16,426 bases of DNA from Nanobdellota archaeon. GTDB taxonomy: Archaea; Nanobdellota; Nanobdellia; Pacearchaeales; GW2011-AR1. This document shows positions 6,863 to 12,198 of the stretch, piece by piece (position 1 is the stretch's first letter; every line of letters begins with the position of its first letter). The stretch covers positions 1 through 16,426 of the forward strand of contig DAOWJK010000042.1 in the NCBI GenBank assembly GCA_030640395.1, read 5' to 3'. The notes under the pieces were generated by a model, which was not told the origin of the DNA, ran no database searches, and saw nothing but the letters and a program-made list of their open reading frames with translations. The translations under genes were made by a program, and so were the position numbers.

Positions 6863-6986
6863 GTTCAACCTGTGCAATAGCATCGGTTGTTTTGTTTTGC
6901 ACGCGATTTCCGTCGAGTGATGTAAAGAAATCGCTAACCGGAACAAAAAGGGAAGTTTACAAAAGAAACCGCAAGGTGTCTTTTGA
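6863..6986 (+). ncRNA. Candidate structured noncoding RNA, unit 1
   Basis: No ORF of substance. It holds an 8-bp hairpin GCGATTTC/GAAATCGC (6903-6934), optionally extended by TTTTGTT/AACAAAA across an internal loop. A second hairpin at 6960-6985 has a 7-bp base (CAAAAGA/TCTTTTG), an A-G mismatch, ACC/GGT and the tetraloop GCAA. The second hairpin recurs at 7657-7680 with loop GTAA. It is preceded by a TATA box and followed directly by a tRNA-Glu 5' fragment. I do not recognise a known RNA family; SRP and RNase P signatures were not seen. Confidence 0.4.
6947..6985 (+). repeat. GNRA-hairpin repeat, copy 1
   Basis: AAAGGGAAGTT, then a hairpin closed by CAAAAGA/TCTTTTG with ACC-GCAA-GGT at its tip. 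Near-identical to 7645-7680 apart from a 2-nt indel in the linker and the loop change GCAA to GTAA, both GNRA. Confidence 0.7.
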
Positions 6987-7165
6987 GCCCCGATAGTTTC
7001 CCATAGGGATGACCTCTTCGAGGCCTCATTGGCCAAGAATGCCTATTCCCAATTTACTCTCGTTTATTGATATTCATTTTACTACAAGAGCAAATCGCTC
7101 AACTCCCGCATCCGCTCGCTTTTGGTTTGTGAAGCGAGGCTTGTGGAAACGCTCGCCCTCTCAAA
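6987..7165 (+). pseudogene. Broken tRNA-Glu(CUC) 5' half with insertions
   Basis: GCCCCGATAGTT (6987-6998) matches the start of the intact tRNA-Glu, then a 28-nt double-hairpin insertion (6999-7026), then CATTGGCCAAGAATGCC (7027-7043, one mismatch to the intact gene). About 110 unrelated bases follow, with a 7-bp hairpin CTCGCTT/AAGCGAG (7115-7138), and then CGCCCTCTCAAA (7154-7165), identical to the intact anticodon region at 7241-7252. No 3' half follows, so this is a disrupted copy. It has no TATA box at the normal distance. Confidence 0.65.
6999..7026 (+). repeat. Double-hairpin mini-element, copy 3 (in D-arm of tRNA-Glu copy)
   Basis: 28 nt: TCCC-ATA-GGGA, TGA, CCTC-TTC-GAGG, CCT. It is inserted between AGTT and CA of the D-arm, the same T/CA junction as in the two tRNA-Thr insertions. 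Confidence 0.7.
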
Positions 7166-7181
7166 AATTGAATTATAAAAA

Positions 7182-7189
7182 TTTAAATA
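7182..7189 (+). promoter_or_regulatory. TATA box of tRNA-Glu
   Basis: TTTAAATA centred about 27 bases upstream of the tRNA 5' end at 7213. Confidence 0.6.
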
Positions 7190-7209
7190 GGTTTGAAATA
7201 TCAAACCTA
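7188..7209. promoter_or_regulatory. 8-bp inverted repeat at the tRNA-Glu start site
   Basis: TAGGTTTG, spacer AAATAT, CAAACCTA: a perfect inverted repeat that begins inside the TATA box and ends three bases before the tRNA. It could be an operator covering the initiation region, or a leader hairpin removed by RNase P if transcription starts upstream. Confidence 0.4.
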
Positions 7210-7212
7210 TAA

Positions 7213-7436
7213 GCCCCGATAGTTCAGTGGCCAAGAATGCCGCCCTCTCAAATACACATGTTAATGTTTGAGTTAAGATAAAACTTGATTCAAATAAATG
7301 CAAGGCATAAGAAGAGGTGATCAAATCTCGAGGAGAGAGGAGGTCTATGCATCTCAATGCAGCTTCATCTTGGACGCGCAGAGAAATCTGTGCATGGAGA
7401 TAGGCGGTGACCCGAGTTCAAATCTCGGTCGGGGCG
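7213..7436 (+). tRNA. tRNA-Glu(CUC) with a 151-nt intron
   Basis: Exons 7213-7250 and 7402-7436. Acceptor GCCCCGA/TCGGGGC pairs fully, D-stem GTTC/GAAT, anticodon stem CCGCC/GGCGG, loop CTCTCA+A (anticodon CUC), T-arm CCGAG-TTCAAAT-CTCGG, discriminator G, no encoded CCA. The intron sits at the canonical 37/38 site. Around the splice sites there is a 3-nt bulge CAA (7249-7251), a 4-bp helix CTCT/GGAG (one T-G) and a 3-nt bulge ATA (7400-7402). Cutting after the second base of each bulge gives exactly these exons. The inner helix is weak, so this is a relaxed bulge-helix-bulge. Confidence 0.85.
7251..7401 (+). other. Long archaeal tRNA intron, structured
   Basis: 151 nt, long for an archaeal tRNA intron. 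It contains a hairpin TGCAT-CTCA-ATGCA (7348-7361) and a 7-bp hairpin GCGCAGA/TCTGTGC with a GAAA tetraloop (7376-7393) next to the 3' splice site. It also has GGTGATCAAATCTCG (7316-7330), which equals the T-arm of the same tRNA with seven bases (CCCGAGT) missing. That suggests a decayed 3' half is embedded in the intron. Confidence 0.7.
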
Positions 7437-7438
7437 TC
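7427..7438 (+). repeat. tRNA-Glu 3'-end direct repeat, intact copy
   Basis: GGTCGGGGCGTC, comprising the end of the T-stem, the acceptor strand and two bases beyond the tRNA. The same core recurs at 7557, 7694 and 10131, the pattern expected of attachment sites. Confidence 0.6.
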
Positions 7439-7480
7439 TATGGAACTGAAAGTTCCATTTCGAAATATGAACGAGGGTTT

Positions 7481-7502
7481 ACCCGAGATTTCAAATCCGA
7501 GC
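7481..7502 (+). pseudogene. Decayed tRNA-Glu T-arm
   Basis: ACCCGAGATTTCAAATCC followed by GAG resembles the functional ACCCGAGTTCAAATCTCGG with a 2-base insertion and a deletion. It lies 45 bases after the intact tRNA. Confidence 0.4.
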
Positions 7503-7539
7503 GATTTCGTGGTAGAAGTATAATCCAAAAGAAACTTCG

Positions 7540-7558
7540 TGCGAGGTCGGGAGTTAGG
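7540..7558 (+). repeat. TGCGARGTYGGG motif, copy A
   Basis: TGCGAGGTCGGGAGTTAGG. Similar motifs occur at 12262-12280 and 14038-14057. The GGAGTTN period suggests relation to heptamer-type repeats. It runs directly into a tRNA-Glu 3'-end repeat. Confidence 0.45.
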
Positions 7559-7568
7559 TCGGGGCGTC
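7557..7568 (+). repeat. tRNA-Glu 3'-end direct repeat, copy 2
   Basis: GGTCGGGGCGTC, identical over 12 bases to the intact tRNA end at 7427-7438. Confidence 0.6.
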
Positions 7569-7570
7569 AT

Positions 7571-7680
7571 CGAGGTGTGCTCGTTATTCAGTCCTAAAAT
7601 AAGAGCATATCTCGCCGATACTTCGGACAAAAAAGTTTAAACAGAAAGGGAAGTTAAAAAGAAACCGTAAGGTGTCTTTT
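7571..7680 (+). ncRNA. Candidate structured noncoding RNA, unit 2
   Basis: Three stems in a row. A 12-bp stem CGAGGTGTGCTC/GAGCATATCTCG (7571-7614, two G-T pairs) is extended by TTATT/AATAA. Next comes CCGA-TACT-TCGG (7615-7626). Last is the GNRA hairpin AAAAGA-A-ACC-GTAA-GGT-G-TCTTTT (7657-7680). The 3' portion (CGGACAAAAAA, GGGAAGTT and the hairpin) parallels 6939-6985, so it appears to be a diverged paralog of unit 1. No promoter is obvious, so it may be read through from tRNA-Glu. Confidence 0.35.
7645..7680 (+). repeat. GNRA-hairpin repeat, copy 2
   Basis: Second copy of the 6947-6985 unit. Loop GTAA replaces GCAA and the stem is conserved. It is followed at once by GTTCAAG...GGTCGGGGCG, a tRNA-Glu 3'-end relic, whereas copy 1 is followed by a tRNA-Glu 5'-end relic. 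Confidence 0.7.
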
Positions 7681-7693
7681 AAGTTCAAGTTTT

Positions 7694-7706
7694 GGTCGGG
7701 GCGTTC
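7694..7706 (+). repeat. Island left direct repeat (att-like)
   Basis: GGTCGGGGCGTTC, preceded by GTTCAAGTTTT, itself a degenerate tRNA-Glu T-loop. Confidence 0.6.
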
Positions 7707-7731
7707 GCATAGATTGGTCTTTTTGGGATTT

Positions 7732-8685
7732 TTAATTAAAAGAATTTATTTTTTTAATCATTTCTTCAATAATTTTAATGGCTTCCGCACATTTTATATA
7801 ATCAAATTTTTTCATTCCTTGATGCATTAGATTATTTCTTATTCCATAGATTTCTTGAATTTTCTTAAATGATGAATTATCTAATTCTTCCCCTTCAAGA
7901 TAAATAATAGAAAATTTTAAAGAATCCATCAAACTTAAATTTTTTAACATGTTATCTAAATTTAGAAGATTATTTTTAGAATCTTTTGATAAGATATCTT
8001 TTTTTCTTATGATATAGTCTCGGATGGAATATTCTAATCCCATAATTAAATTAACATAAACATTAGGCAGTTCTCCCTTAGAATAATTAATTTTAGCCAT
8101 GCAAACGTATTTATTGACGATTTTAATTTCAGTAGATTTATCCTTGGAAATGATTTCCAATTCTTCCCAGTATTCTTTCTTTTCTTCACTATCTCTAGAA
8201 TCTATTACTAATAATAATTTTTTTCCCTCAGAATTGTTTTCAATTTCATTTAATAATAAGGCTATTAAAGGAATTTCGCCTAAATCTGTATCCCAAAGAT
8301 TTCTTTTATCACAAAAATCATAGAATCCTTTTCCAAAATTATTCTCAATCCTTTTTGGATTATCAGTGCCTTCAAAATAAGCTTCAATCATTTTTTTAGC
8401 TTGAGATGAATTCACTTCAAAAAATTCTTCAAAAAATGAAATTATTTTTTGATGTGTGTAATTAAGTTTAGCCAATTTATTTCTAACATCTTTCAAGTTT
8501 GAGGAAAAGATTATTCTGCATCCCGCTAAATCATTTTCATCCTCCGAGTCATATTCTATTTTTTTATTCTTATTATCAAAAATATAATCAAAGATAAACC
8601 AAAGATAATCTGAAATTTGAGTAGTATAATTCCACGAAAATATTTCTATCTCTCCCTCAATACCTAAATAACTTTTTTGTCCCAT
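7732..8685 (-). CDS. HEPN-motif protein, 317 aa
   Basis: Its C-terminus carries IRNNLMHQG (R283, H288), the RX4H motif of HEPN-superfamily ribonucleases, within a helical domain (about residues 210-317: NLIMGLEYSIRDYIIRKKDI ... YIKCAEAIKIIEEMIKKI). The first ~200 residues are acidic and mixed alpha/beta (IEGEIEIFSWNYTTQISDYL, GKKLLLVIDSRDSEEKK); I do not recognise a domain there. HEPN proteins are commonly RNases in toxin-antitoxin, Abi and CRISPR systems, though some are not catalytic. It is divergent from the second HEPN gene across a palindromic site and lies inside a repeat-bounded island, so a defence or toxin role is plausible but unproven. Confidence 0.7.
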   Translation of the reverse strand: MGQKSYLGIEGEIEIFSWNYTTQISDYLWFIFDYIFDNKNKKIEYDSEDENDLAGCRIIFSSNLKDVRNKLAKLNYTHQKIISFFEEFFEVNSSQAKKMIEAYFEGTDNPKRIENNFGKGFYDFCDKRNLWDTDLGEIPLIALLLNEIENNSEGKKLLLVIDSRDSEEKKEYWEELEIISKDKSTEIKIVNKYVCMAKINYSKGELPNVYVNLIMGLEYSIRDYIIRKKDILSKDSKNNLLNLDNMLKNLSLMDSLKFSIIYLEGEELDNSSFKKIQEIYGIRNNLMHQGMKKFDYIKCAEAIKIIEEMIKKINSFN

Positions 8686-8722
8686 AAAAAGAAGGATAAT
8701 TAAAACTATTTAATAATTACTA

Positions 8723-8848
8723 TTAACTAACTAATTTAACACTAGTATAATGTCTTCCAGTTTTCTTATGTTTACTATGTTTTATGAGTTCGATTTTCTC
8801 AATCCATCGCTTATATCTTTCTTCACGTTTGTAAGGGTCAACTTTCAT
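8723..8848 (-). CDS. Small basic ORF, 41 aa, possible integrase-like remnant
   Basis: Starts ATG at 8846-8848: MKVDPYKREERYKRWIEKIE and ends KHKKTGRHYTSVKLVS. It is strongly basic and helical. The DPYKxEERYxxW start recalls the N-terminal SAM-like part of archaeal tyrosine integrases, which is a weak resemblance only. It may equally be a small DNA-binding regulator of the divergent promoters. It sits 37 bases upstream of the 317-residue gene on the same strand, so the two could be co-transcribed. Confidence 0.4.
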   Translation of the reverse strand: MKVDPYKREERYKRWIEKIELIKHSKHKKTGRHYTSVKLVS

Positions 8849-8892
8849 AAAGTAATTTATTAAAAATTACTTATAACAAATTTGTACTGGTT

Positions 8893-8906
8893 TGGTACTA
8901 GTACCA
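8893..8906. promoter_or_regulatory. 14-bp palindrome between divergent genes (candidate operator)
   Basis: TGGTACTAGTACCA is a perfect palindrome. It is overlapped by a wider inverted pair ACTGG (8886-8890) and CCAGT (8904-8908). It lies between the minus-strand 41-aa/HEPN genes and the TATA box of the plus-strand HEPN gene, the usual place for a repressor site. Confidence 0.5.
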
Positions 8907-8918
8907 GTGTTGTAGGAT

Positions 8919-8926
8919 AAATTTAA
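8919..8926 (+). promoter_or_regulatory. TATA box of the 381-aa HEPN gene
   Basis: AAATTTAA about 25 bases before the ATG at 8951, predicting a leaderless mRNA. Confidence 0.5.
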
Positions 8927-8950
8927 GTAGAATACTTATTTTAAAATAAT

Positions 8951-10096
8951 ATGGCAACAATAAGAAATCATTATTTGTGTGAAGGTTGCGGATGTTCAAT
9001 TCTTTTTAAATACCAATTGGAAAATGAAAAAGAAGTTCCCGTAAAATTTAATTGCCCAAAATGCTCTATTCCTATCTCGGGCAAGATAATCTACACAGAA
9101 AGAGGAATTATCTGGAATTTAGAAAATGTCAAAGAGGGAAATGACATAGCTGGAAAAAACTTTGATTTTACTATTTTGCATTCTTCCTATTTTCCAACAG
9201 CAATAATAAGGGGTTTTGAAAAATTGCCCCCCATATTTTATTTTATGCAGAAAACTGGATGTGGATTAGATTCGCTTCTTGAAATGGGTCAAAACGATTC
9301 TTTATTTGATATTTTAAGAAAAGATTTGAAAAAGATAGTTTATTATTTACATTCTGGAAAGGAACAAAAGGCTATTGATTTACTGGAAAAAAAAGGCGTG
9401 GAGGTTTCTGAAGGAGGGGTTATTGAAACTGTATCTAGGTTGATTGAATTTGCGTTTTTACCGATTGTTCAAAAAAAAGGATACATTGATTTGAGAAAAA
9501 ATCAATTGAATCTCAAAATCGAACAGCTTTCAGATGAATTTTTTAGTACTAATCATGAAGAAATTCTCTCTTTATTTAAAGAATTTCTTGAGTTTATAGA
9601 ACAGATAATTGATTCTTATCCTTCAATAAGACCTTGTTTGCCTTTGTTAAAAAAAGATGAAATTAAACAAATGGGCTTTGAATATTATGCTTTTGATGAA
9701 AAAAAATTAGTTAAATTATACCAAGATTTATTTGAACTTAACTCTAAAATGTTGCCACTATATATGAAAATAATTGGGGAAGAAGATAAAATTACAGAGA
9801 AAAATACAAATGGTAAAAAAATAAATTATTTGGATAGCAAGGGAGTTCATTATGTTAAAGAAAATCTAGATTTTGATTTAAGAAATGGGATGGGTCATAA
9901 AAATATTAAGTTTAATTTTGAAGAACAGCAAATTACTTATGAAACAAACCAGGGAGTCACGATTTTATCTTTTCATACTTTTTTTATTAAAATCGTAAAG
10001 AACCTAATGCAGTTCATGGCTAATTTAAAGCTATTAGCAAATATTCTAATTATTAAAGATTTAAAGAAAAAGTTGACAGAGAATGGAAAGAGATAA
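8951..10096 (+). CDS. Zinc-ribbon plus HEPN-motif protein, 381 aa
   Basis: The N-terminus has a zinc-ribbon: C10, C13 (and C15) paired with C35 and C38 in NCPKC. The middle is helical and charged. Near the C-terminus DFDLRNGMGHKNIKF holds R311 and H316, the RX4H motif of HEPN domains, in the RN..(G/A)H context usual for that superfamily. The following strand-helix QGVTILSFHTFFIKIVKNLM completes the domain. A zinc-ribbon with a C-terminal HEPN suggests nucleic-acid recognition joined to an RNase-type domain. Partner and target are unknown. It is divergent from the other HEPN gene and ends 34 bases before the right island repeat. Confidence 0.7.
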   Translation: MATIRNHYLCEGCGCSILFKYQLENEKEVPVKFNCPKCSIPISGKIIYTERGIIWNLENVKEGNDIAGKNFDFTILHSSYFPTAIIRGFEKLPPIFYFMQKTGCGLDSLLEMGQNDSLFDILRKDLKKIVYYLHSGKEQKAIDLLEKKGVEVSEGGVIETVSRLIEFAFLPIVQKKGYIDLRKNQLNLKIEQLSDEFFSTNHEEILSLFKEFLEFIEQIIDSYPSIRPCLPLLKKDEIKQMGFEYYAFDEKKLVKLYQDLFELNSKMLPLYMKIIGEEDKITEKNTNGKKINYLDSKGVHYVKENLDFDLRNGMGHKNIKFNFEEQQITYETNQGVTILSFHTFFIKIVKNLMQFMANLKLLANILIIKDLKKKLTENGKR

Positions 10097-10130
10097 AAAA
10101 TCCCTAATGTTCCATGATGTACGCTTATGC

Positions 10131-10143
10131 GGTCGGGGCGTTC
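10131..10143 (+). repeat. Island right direct repeat (att-like)
   Basis: GGTCGGGGCGTTC, identical to 7694-7706. The sequence on its left (TTATGC) is unlike the tRNA. Confidence 0.6.
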
Positions 10144-10213
10144 AGTAGACATGTCGAAAAGTGGTGGGCTTTTGAATATAAATTTTTAAAAACATTTAAT
10201 TCTTGTAAAATTT

Positions 10214-10594
10214 ATGGAAAATACTTTATCCCCTGCAAATAATTGGAAAAGAGTTTTGTTAAAAATTTATTCTATTTATCCAAATCTCTACTATGAAGAA
10301 AACAAAATTAAATTCTCTTCGGATAATCACGATCTTGCAAGGAGATTAAAAATTTCTGGAGGAGATTTATGGAGTTGTTTAATTTTTTTAGATTCAAATA
10401 ATTTAGTAGAAATTGCTCATTTAGGCAAAGAAAGAATTGTAAGTTTTACTGAAAAAGGGTTAGATTTTGCATTAGAAATAGAAAAACAATTTAGGGAAAT
10501 TAGAGAAAAGGGGCGATTTGAAAAATTACAATGGCTAATGATTGTTTTAACAGGGGTTTTAGCTTTAGCAAGTATTCTTAATATTTTCTTTTAG
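10214..10594 (+). CDS. Winged-helix-like protein with C-terminal membrane anchor, 126 aa
   Basis: Residues ~30-85 look like a winged-helix fold: HDLARRLKISGGDLWSCLIF (helix-turn-helix), LDSNNLVEIAHLGKERIVSF (wing) and TEKGLDFALEIE. The TEKG-x-x-x-A segment is typical of archaeal transcription regulators. A single hydrophobic helix ends the protein (LQWLMIVLTGVLALASILNI, about 105-124). It could be a membrane-tethered regulator. TATA-like AAATTTTTAAAAA lies about 30 bases upstream. Its 3' end overlaps the convergent gene by 17 bases. Confidence 0.6.
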   Translation: MENTLSPANNWKRVLLKIYSIYPNLYYEENKIKFSSDNHDLARRLKISGGDLWSCLIFLDSNNLVEIAHLGKERIVSFTEKGLDFALEIEKQFREIREKGRFEKLQWLMIVLTGVLALASILNIFF

Positions 10595-11393
10595 GATAAA
10601 TATTCTGTTGATGAATGGCTATGATTATTGAAAATATGACAAAAATTGCTCCTGCAATAATTGATGAACCCAAAGAAAGCCAGAAAGTTTTCCTAGTTAA
10701 AGCGGTTCTTGAACGTGCAGATATTTCGAATTCGTGATTTATTGAAGATTGTTCCTCTATGCTTTGATTCACAAATCCAATTGAACTACTACTTTCTTGT
10801 TGAGTTCCCACGCCAGACCTGTCAATATGAGTATTTAACAAATTAAAGAAGCAATCTTGTCTTGTACACTCAAATTCCTCTCCCATATTAAAATAAAAGT
10901 GGCTAGTACCCCCCCACAAGGAATTTTTTTGAAAACTAAATTTTGCATTTGGGCTCAATTTCATTTTAACACTAATTAACATCCACTCTTCTTTTGTTTC
11001 TTTTAGGAATATTATTTTCAAGAATTTTTTATTTTCAGATTTTTCTAATTCAAAAGGAAAATTTTCTTGACTATGATTGACAAAATGTTGTACTGAAAGA
11101 AGTTCATATTCTTCTGGCATAAAGATACTTATTCGATTTAAACTCTCTTTTGATTTGAAGGAAAAAGTTCCCGTTTCTTCATCAAAACGATAAGTTGTTC
11201 TAAATTCAGAAAAATTTACTATTGAACCATCTTCTGCAAATGCGTAGAAACTAAAATAGTATTTATTATATTTTGGATATTCATATATTGAAGATGAATG
11301 CATAATTGAAAGAATCCCTATAAGAAAAATTAATATTGTTATTGACAAAAGTCCCAAATAAAATTTAGACATTTTTAAAATATTTTTTCTCAT
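10578..11393 (-). CDS. Membrane protein with large external domain, 271 aa
   Basis: A hydrophobic N-terminal helix (FYLGLLSITILIFLIGILSI, residues 11-30), then about 200 residues of beta-rich sequence (YYFSFYAFAEDGSIVNFSEF, LLSVQHFVNHS), and a second helix near the end (IIAGAIFVIFSIIIAIHQQ, about 244-262) with a basic tail. Topology suggests an external domain anchored at both ends. Two cysteines (ECTRQDC) could form a disulfide. I do not recognise the family. Confidence 0.65.
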   Translation of the reverse strand: MRKNILKMSKFYLGLLSITILIFLIGILSIMHSSSIYEYPKYNKYYFSFYAFAEDGSIVNFSEFRTTYRFDEETGTFSFKSKESLNRISIFMPEEYELLSVQHFVNHSQENFPFELEKSENKKFLKIIFLKETKEEWMLISVKMKLSPNAKFSFQKNSLWGGTSHFYFNMGEEFECTRQDCFFNLLNTHIDRSGVGTQQESSSSIGFVNQSIEEQSSINHEFEISARSRTALTRKTFWLSLGSSIIAGAIFVIFSIIIAIHQQNIYPKRKY

Positions 11394-11580
11394 TAAATAT
11401 TAAATAAAACCTTCTTTTTAGATTTTATGAATATATCCAACATCACAACATGTTGCGAAATTGCTACGATTTTTTAAAAACAAAATAAAATTTCCCTCCT
11501 ATCAATTCTGCATACCTCCCCAAGAGTAAATCAAAGATTTTCACTAACACAAAATTTTTAATTTCGTGCTAAACCAAAAC

Positions 11581-11589
11581 ATTTAAATA
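11581..11589 (+). promoter_or_regulatory. TATA box of the DUF5320-DUF134 operon
   Basis: ATTTAAATA, 32 bases before the start of the palindrome. The rest of the 11394-11647 gap shows no gene, only a 10-bp palindrome CAACATGTTG at 11446-11455. Confidence 0.45.
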
Positions 11590-11620
11590 GTATTATGCAT
11601 ATATATTCAGAACTAAATAA

Positions 11621-11635
11621 GCTCATTTAATGAGC
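11621..11635. promoter_or_regulatory. Palindrome GCTCATT-T-AATGAGC upstream of DUF5320
   Basis: A perfect 7-bp inverted repeat with a 1-base centre, just downstream of the predicted transcription start and directly before the GGAG ribosome-binding site. A likely operator, perhaps for the DUF134 regulator encoded in the same operon. Confidence 0.45.
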
Positions 11636-11647
11636 AGGAGAAATAAA

Positions 11648-11914
11648 ATGCCAGCAATGGACAAAACAGGACCTTTAGGACAAGGGGCTTTGACAGGAAG
11701 AAGATTAGGACCTTGCGGAAGAGGTTTTGCAAAAAGACTTGGAATTGGGCGAGGACTGGGCAGAGGAATTGGTTTTAGAGCAAGAGCCTTTTTAGAAGAA
11801 CCAATTACTTTAACAGAAGCTGAAGAAAAGAAAATTTTGGAAGCCGAACTTAAGGAAATTGAATCAGAAAGAAAAGAAGTAGAAAAAAGACTAAAAGAAT
11901 TAAAAAATGCCTAG
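11648..11914 (+). CDS. DUF5320 family protein
   Basis: 88 residues. The N-terminus MPAMDKTGPLGQGALTGRRL with GPCGRG and a glycine/arginine-rich run (GIGRGLGRGIGFRAR) is typical of DUF5320, followed by a charged helix (residues ~55-88) predicted to be coiled coil. ATG 11648 is preferred over the one at 11630 because GGAG lies 7 bases upstream of it. Such proteins are found beside NifX/NifB-like and DUF134 genes and are thought to relate to Fe-S or metal-cluster handling; the function is not established. It overlaps the next gene by 8 bases. Confidence 0.8.
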   Translation: MPAMDKTGPLGQGALTGRRLGPCGRGFAKRLGIGRGLGRGIGFRARAFLEEPITLTEAEEKKILEAELKEIESERKEVEKRLKELKNA

Positions 11915-12182
11915 ACCATGTATAAGGAGAAGAGTCATGGGCAGACCACACTCTTCTTACTTTAAACCAATCGGAATAAGAATGATTAACTTAGAAGAAA
12001 CTATTTTAACAATGCCGGAATTTGAAGCAATCCGCTTGGTTGATTTAAAAGAAATCTCCCAGGAAAAAGCCGGAAAACAAATGAAAATTTCCCAATCAAC
12101 ACTCTCAAGAATCTTAAAAACAGGAAGATATAAAATAGCCGATGCAATTGTAAACGGAAGAGCAATTAAAATTGTTAAATAA
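11907..12182 (+). CDS. DUF134 helix-turn-helix regulator
   Basis: 91 residues matching DUF134: MPRPCIRRRV, FKPIGIRM, the acidic patch LTMPEFEAIRLVDLKEISQE, then a sigma-like helix-turn-helix KAGKQMKISQSTLSRILKTG and KIADAIVNGRAIKI. It is probably a DNA-binding regulator, often found next to NifX-like genes. The start ATG lies inside the end of the DUF5320 gene, so the two are co-translated. Confidence 0.85.
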   Translation: MPRPCIRRRVMGRPHSSYFKPIGIRMINLEETILTMPEFEAIRLVDLKEISQEKAGKQMKISQSTLSRILKTGRYKIADAIVNGRAIKIVK

Positions 12183-12198
12183 ACTTTAGCATTTATAC

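Larger units (their letters stand above)
7694..10143. mobile_element. HEPN-gene island bounded by tRNA-Glu 3'-end repeats
   Basis: Identical 13-base repeats GGTCGGGGCGTTC at 7694-7706 and 10131-10143 enclose 2.4 kb with two divergent HEPN-motif genes and a 41-codon ORF. The repeats equal the last bases of tRNA-Glu, the usual core of tRNA-targeting integrative elements. No complete integrase is present, so this would be a reduced or non-autonomous element. Confidence 0.6.

Noticed and set aside
6903..6962. H/ACA or C/D guide RNA at the 6903-6934 hairpin
   Set aside because: There is a GTGATG run but no matching D box, and no ACA at the distance expected below the stem.
4765..7026. The hairpin insertions as extra archaeal tRNA introns
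   Set aside because: No bulge-helix-bulge can be drawn across their borders; each forms two local hairpins instead, and removal from the tRNA-Thr copy does not give a foldable tRNA.
6987..7165. Split (trans-spliced) tRNA-Glu 5' half
   Set aside because: No complementary leader was found upstream of any 3'-half relic, and the piece lacks a promoter at the normal position.
7009..7630. Several frames of 67-99 codons on both strands in the tRNA-Glu region
   Set aside because: They cross the tRNA exons, the intron and hairpins and have compositions unlike the neighbouring proteins.
11446..11455. Palindrome CAACATGTTG upstream of the 271-aa membrane protein gene
   Set aside because: Only 10 bp, about 55 bases from the start codon, with no partner copy; too weak to call an operator.
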